A DNA stretch of 64,000 nt from NCBI RefSeq assembly GCF_032118995.1, contig NC_092649.1:16619332-16683331 (forward strand), given 5' to 3'. The stretch is from Asterias amurensis. Its lineage: Eukaryota; Echinodermata; Asteroidea; Forcipulatida; Asteriidae. The position numbers were made by a program, and so were the translations under genes. This document shows, one piece after another, positions 60,601 to 64,000 of the stretch (position 1 is the stretch's first letter; each line of letters opens with the position of its first letter). The notes under the pieces are model-generated. The model did no database searches, had not been told where the DNA came from, and saw only the letters and a program-made list of their open reading frames with translations.

Positions 60601-62088
60601 ATAATTTATAATTTGTGAAAGAATGATATCATAAATAAAAATAACAATAGAAACAATTTGATGCTTAAAAGAAATCTTTCTTCAAATCCACAATTCCGAT
60701 TGACCATGTTTACTTCATCAATGTCAAATTGCTGCATCACAAGCTAAACAAGCATTTGGAAACATTTAACCTACAAATCAATGTCTTCAGCAGTATTGTA
60801 AAAGAACTCCCAACACTATTTCCTCTCTTCAGGAGTTTTATTATGAAGTGTTTGTACGGAGCACCCCCCCCCCAAAAAAAAAAAAGAACGGGTAACGAAG
60901 GGAATTTATCCAAATGATATTTTTCATGAAACTAATTTACCATGTAGAAACCGTTCAAAAAGACACGACCATGAACTGATTTCATGACTCTGCATATATC
61001 ACACACAAATTTGTGAAGAGCAGAAACAAATTGTTGATAATTTGAAGAAGTTAAGTAACAGCTACTTCTCAACAATACTTTGACAATGGGCCATAGGGAC
61101 AACTTAAGGGCATTGTGGATAATTAAGTTATGGAGAGCAAATATTTGAGATCAATTTTGTGTGCGAATTACAAGAAGCGTTTGATCTGTCCGCCACTTTA
61201 ACACTAAACAAAAATCAACTTGGCCGCCTCCGTTTCCGCACTCCATTTTCCCAAACGAATGTTTGCATATAAATGACAACATACAAACTTGTGTGAATTT
61301 CTCGTATCAATTTCAGTTTAAATGCATCCAAGAGCTTCTCTGTCGATCCCCTCAACAGACTACTTGACTTTGCCTCATAAACAAACACAACAATGTTGAT
61401 TTGATCATCAAGCTATTTGCCTTATGCCATTCAACGCTTTCTGTTTAAAACGAGAATCATTTCCCCTTGCTTCATGGATCAACTGACTTAAAATAGCTCT
61501 TGTAACGGAAAGACAGCATGGAAAGGCAGCACATATGGCCTGTACCAGGAAAAGGAGAACAGATAAACCATGGGGGGGGGGGGGCAATCATTCCAATGTC
61601 ATGATGGCAGAGCCTAACTTTGGTATTTTAAAGCTGTTTGGTTGCGGGAGAAAGATCATAAGTTTATCGTAAAGGAATGCAAGTCTTGTGGGAGGCCAAG
61701 CAGAGCCCCTTGAGAAAGTTCCCTTCAGATAAACACAAGATTGATAGTATCTTGTCAAAGCATAAGAACCAGAGGTATTTCATCAGATAAAGTCCAAACA
61801 AAATTCATTGAACATTCGTGGTGTCCGTCTGAGATAGTCTATATTCTTTCCGGAAAAATACCATTCCCTGCATGACATACTTATCTAGGTGTTTGAAGTT
61901 TCCTACCATTGATATTCGTCTTTTGAAACAAAGTTCTTTCTTGTCCCCCTTTTTCCGGTTTTACAGATACCTTGCGTACAGACATTCTCTAAACTTATAC
62001 TTACTCCAAATATTGTAAAGTTGTGCTGAACCAGCTTGAGAACTTTTATCTCTGTTTCTGGGTCCCAAAACAGTTTTGTAAAATATTG
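57676..62088. other. Intergenic / possible distal 3' UTR of the PDZRN-like gene
   Basis: AT-rich sequence. It holds polyC-polyA tracts (57879-57899 and about 60866-60884; a third is at 52987-53009) and a weak fold-back at about 58960-59085 (gacatgtctgaaacagcgac facing gccgtttcggacacggcc). No gene was recognised. Confidence 0.45.
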
Positions 62089-62694
62089 TTAGAAACATTC
62101 CCATAATATTTCATTTGGCAATCCATAATGAATAGTTGGTCTTTCAAATTGTCTGCAATTTTTGTGGTGACTATAGCGGTGAGTTTCTTCAAAGTAATAG
62201 CTTAGACTGGAATACAAAGCTAAACTTGTACTTAAAAAAACACCCAAAATGAACAGAGATGCAAGTAATGAAAATGAAATGGAAAAATAAAATGAAGAAA
62301 TAAAATAACAATAAATAAATAAATGCATTACAGAGCAACCCTGTTTGCATTTACACTTTTCCTCCGTGAGAGGCATCCAACATAAGATCAGTTTTATTCC
62401 TCCAAAACTGGCAAGAGTGAGGAAGGAGAAAAGACCATTCGTCTTAATTAAAATGATAGTGATAATAAAAAACAATAATAATAATAATAACCCCATATTA
62501 TTTACAAGTATCTAGACCAGCATTACATACTGCTGATTAGCAGCATGACAAACACATCACAACCGCTATGTGATCACATCAACATTTTCTTTTTGCACTT
62601 TAAGTAATAAATATCTTATTTTGGCTTCATCACTTGTTTTTGTTATTATGCTGTAAATTGCGTTTAAAAAAAGAGAGGGTATATTATTAAGGTG
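62089..62694 (-). other. Probable proximal 3' UTR of PDZRN-like gene
   Basis: Directly follows the stop codon on the minus strand. Rich in A/T with ATT repeats. A minus-strand AATAAA is present near 62390. The hydrophobic 135-codon ORF here reflects T-rich sequence. Confidence 0.45.
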
Positions 62695-64000
62695 TCATAC
62701 TGTTGTGACGTTAAGGAGAGGGTTACTACAGAATGTTTTAGCAGTTTCTGGGCTGACTCTCGTACCGTGAACAAGCATCTCTTCAACTGTAGTGAAGTCG
62801 TCGAGCATCATTTTGCGAGCGCTTTTCTTCCTCAGCATCTTGCGTTGGCTTAGTTCTACAATGTTCGGTTCTTTCTTGCCATCCTCTTCCATTTGCTCCT
62901 GTAGGCATTCCATGCGGGACTGCATCATGTACTCGCGCCGAAGACGCTGGTCCCGAGCTCTCTCTAGATGTCGCTTACGGTCCTCTTTGCTCCAGTACTT
63001 GCCCAGTTTCATCTCACTCACCGCCTCGTCGTCCGTCGTCAGCCCGCCACGTTCCTCCTGGATCTTATTCGCACGATCCTTCAGGATCTTACCTCTGGTG
63101 TTCTTTTTTGTGATGTAGCGTGTCCCGTCGCTTCTGATCTTCACCTTCCACTCGTCGCGGTTGATGATTTTCTTGTTGGGTTGACTGGTACCGAGGGAGT
63201 TCTCCTCATTCTGGTTCACCAGATGTAGATAGCTGCGATAGTGTTTGGCATGGCTTGGGATGGACATGATGGACTGGCATGAGTGCAGCTTCTGGTTAGG
63301 GCCCAGAGATTCTAGGCTCTTCTTGAGTTGCAGGTTCTGCTGTTGAAGCTTCCAGTTCTGGGTGATGAGATGAGCTGCTGCCTCTTCCTGTTGCAGGAAG
63401 TATGGATTGCGGTGTACAAACTGCTGTGAACGCATGTGAGGATTGGTTGCTGGTCGCCGCTGGTACGGTATTGATGGATGCGGGGGTGGGGTTTGCCTAA
63501 CAGGACAGTCTTTCCTACTTGTTGCTACTTTCACTGGACTTGTCTTTTCTTTACTAGATCCCGATGAGCTTGAGCTCTTTGATCGGTCTCTTGAACCGGA
63601 AGAAGACTTGCTCCTACTAGGGCTGCCAGGGACTGTGCGTGGAGCACGATGCTGTCTTGTTGAACCTGAAGAGCTCGATGTCATGGTTTTGGTGTCTTGT
63701 TCATGGGGGCTGATCTGAGGGAGGTGAGTATCAGAGTTTCTTAGGGAATCCAGACCAAGGTCAGTTGGTCTGTGTGTCGGACTACCAACCTGTCCGTTCT
63801 CAACAATCATTTCCAGTTTCCTGGACTCCTGCTCACAACCGTGGTACTCTGGTTCCTCCGGGCTACCCTGTGGCTTTCCGTTGGGTATCAGACCCTTCTG
63901 CCCATTTTGTTGCGTCACCCATACATTACTCTTTGAGGCATCCCTGTGGTTTGTGCCCTCATCCTGATCACTGGCCCCAGAGCGATTGCGGCTGGTGCGA
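62695..64000 (-). CDS. PDZRN3/4-type E3 ubiquitin ligase, C-terminal exon (5' partial)
   Basis: The frame is open from the window edge to a TGA at 62697-62695, giving 434 visible residues; no start codon is implied, since the exon continues beyond 64000. The N-terminal part is low-complexity (S, K, P, R rich; [20 protein letters not shown]). The C-terminal about 150 residues form the conserved tail of PDZRN3/PDZRN4: NRDEWKVKIRSDGTRYITKK, then TTDDEAVSEMKLGKYWSKED, a basic coiled segment (RKRHLERARDQRLRREYMMQ) and NPLLNVTTV. The last residues, TTV, fit a class I PDZ ligand. In known family members, RING, TRAF-type zinc finger and two PDZ domains come earlier; they should lie outside this window. 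The choice between PDZRN3 and PDZRN4 is not made. Confidence 0.88.
   Translation of the reverse strand, partial: RTSRNRSGASDQDEGTNHRDASKSNVWVTQQNGQKGLIPNGKPQGSPEEPEYHGCEQESRKLEMIVENGQVGSPTHRPTDLGLDSLRNSDTHLPQISPHEQDTKTMTSSSSGSTRQHRAPRTVPGSPSRSKSSSGSRDRSKSSSSSGSSKEKTSPVKVATSRKDCPVRQTPPPHPSIPYQRRPATNPHMRSQQFVHRNPYFLQQEEAAAHLITQNWKLQQQNLQLKKSLESLGPNQKLHSCQSIMSIPSHAKHYRSYLHLVNQNEENSLGTSQPNKKIINRDEWKVKIRSDGTRYITKKNTRGKILKDRANKIQEERGGLTTDDEAVSEMKLGKYWSKEDRKRHLERARDQRLRREYMMQSRMECLQEQMEEDGKKEPNIVELSQRKMLRKKSARKMMLDDFTTVEEMLVHGTRVSPETAKTFCSNPLLNVTTV

Noticed and set aside
62089..62496. 135-codon very hydrophobic minus-strand ORF
   Set aside because: It directly follows the PDZRN-like stop in T-rich 3' UTR. 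The hydrophobic residues come from T-rich codons.

Overview
This is animal nuclear DNA: split genes with GT-AG introns, an ER chaperone ending in KDEL, an SK-type potassium channel, a PDZRN-type C-terminus, tRNA-derived SINEs and many fold-back elements. The protein features and the style of the dispersed palindromic repeats suggest an echinoderm, perhaps a sea star. That assignment is an inference; no database was searched.

Layout. 1-10590: five direct copies of a 1.9-3.7 kb block built from fold-back repeats. 10591-11460: no gene. 11464-12900: decayed LINE on the minus strand with a damaged catalytic motif. 13177-19269: about 6 kb of G-rich, telomere-like satellite (TTAGAGGG/TTAGGG variants). 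19270-22260: about 3 kb of a second satellite with a period near 52 bp and a conserved 19-base hairpin core. 22280-23940: broken DIRS-like retroelement with an 11-bp minisatellite inside it. 24251-28065: direct repeats enclosing inverted arms that flank a 166-177 bp tandem array. 28190-33420: duplicated noncoding segments, minisatellites and large palindromes.

Three protein genes can be reconstructed. (1) A plus-strand SK/KCNN-like Ca2+-activated K+ channel, 34009-38494, six coding exons, 693 aa, with a TLGFGD filter, an IQ-type calmodulin motif and a GC-AG intron. (2) A minus-strand HSP90B1/GRP94 (endoplasmin), 53925-40980, 18 coding exons that splice in frame to 808 aa. Two exact ER stress elements (CCAAT-N9-CCACG) lie 140-235 bp upstream of its ATG. 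(3) The last coding exon of a PDZRN3/4-type E3 ligase on the minus strand, 64000-62695, open at the window edge and ending in the PDZ ligand VTTV. A possible small one-helix membrane protein (54616-54843) lies divergent from HSP90B1.

The channel and HSP90B1 converge, with a tRNA-derived SINE between them. HSP90B1 introns hold at least eight short inverted-repeat elements and a second SINE. The left half of the window (1-33 kb) contains no intact protein gene that I can support.
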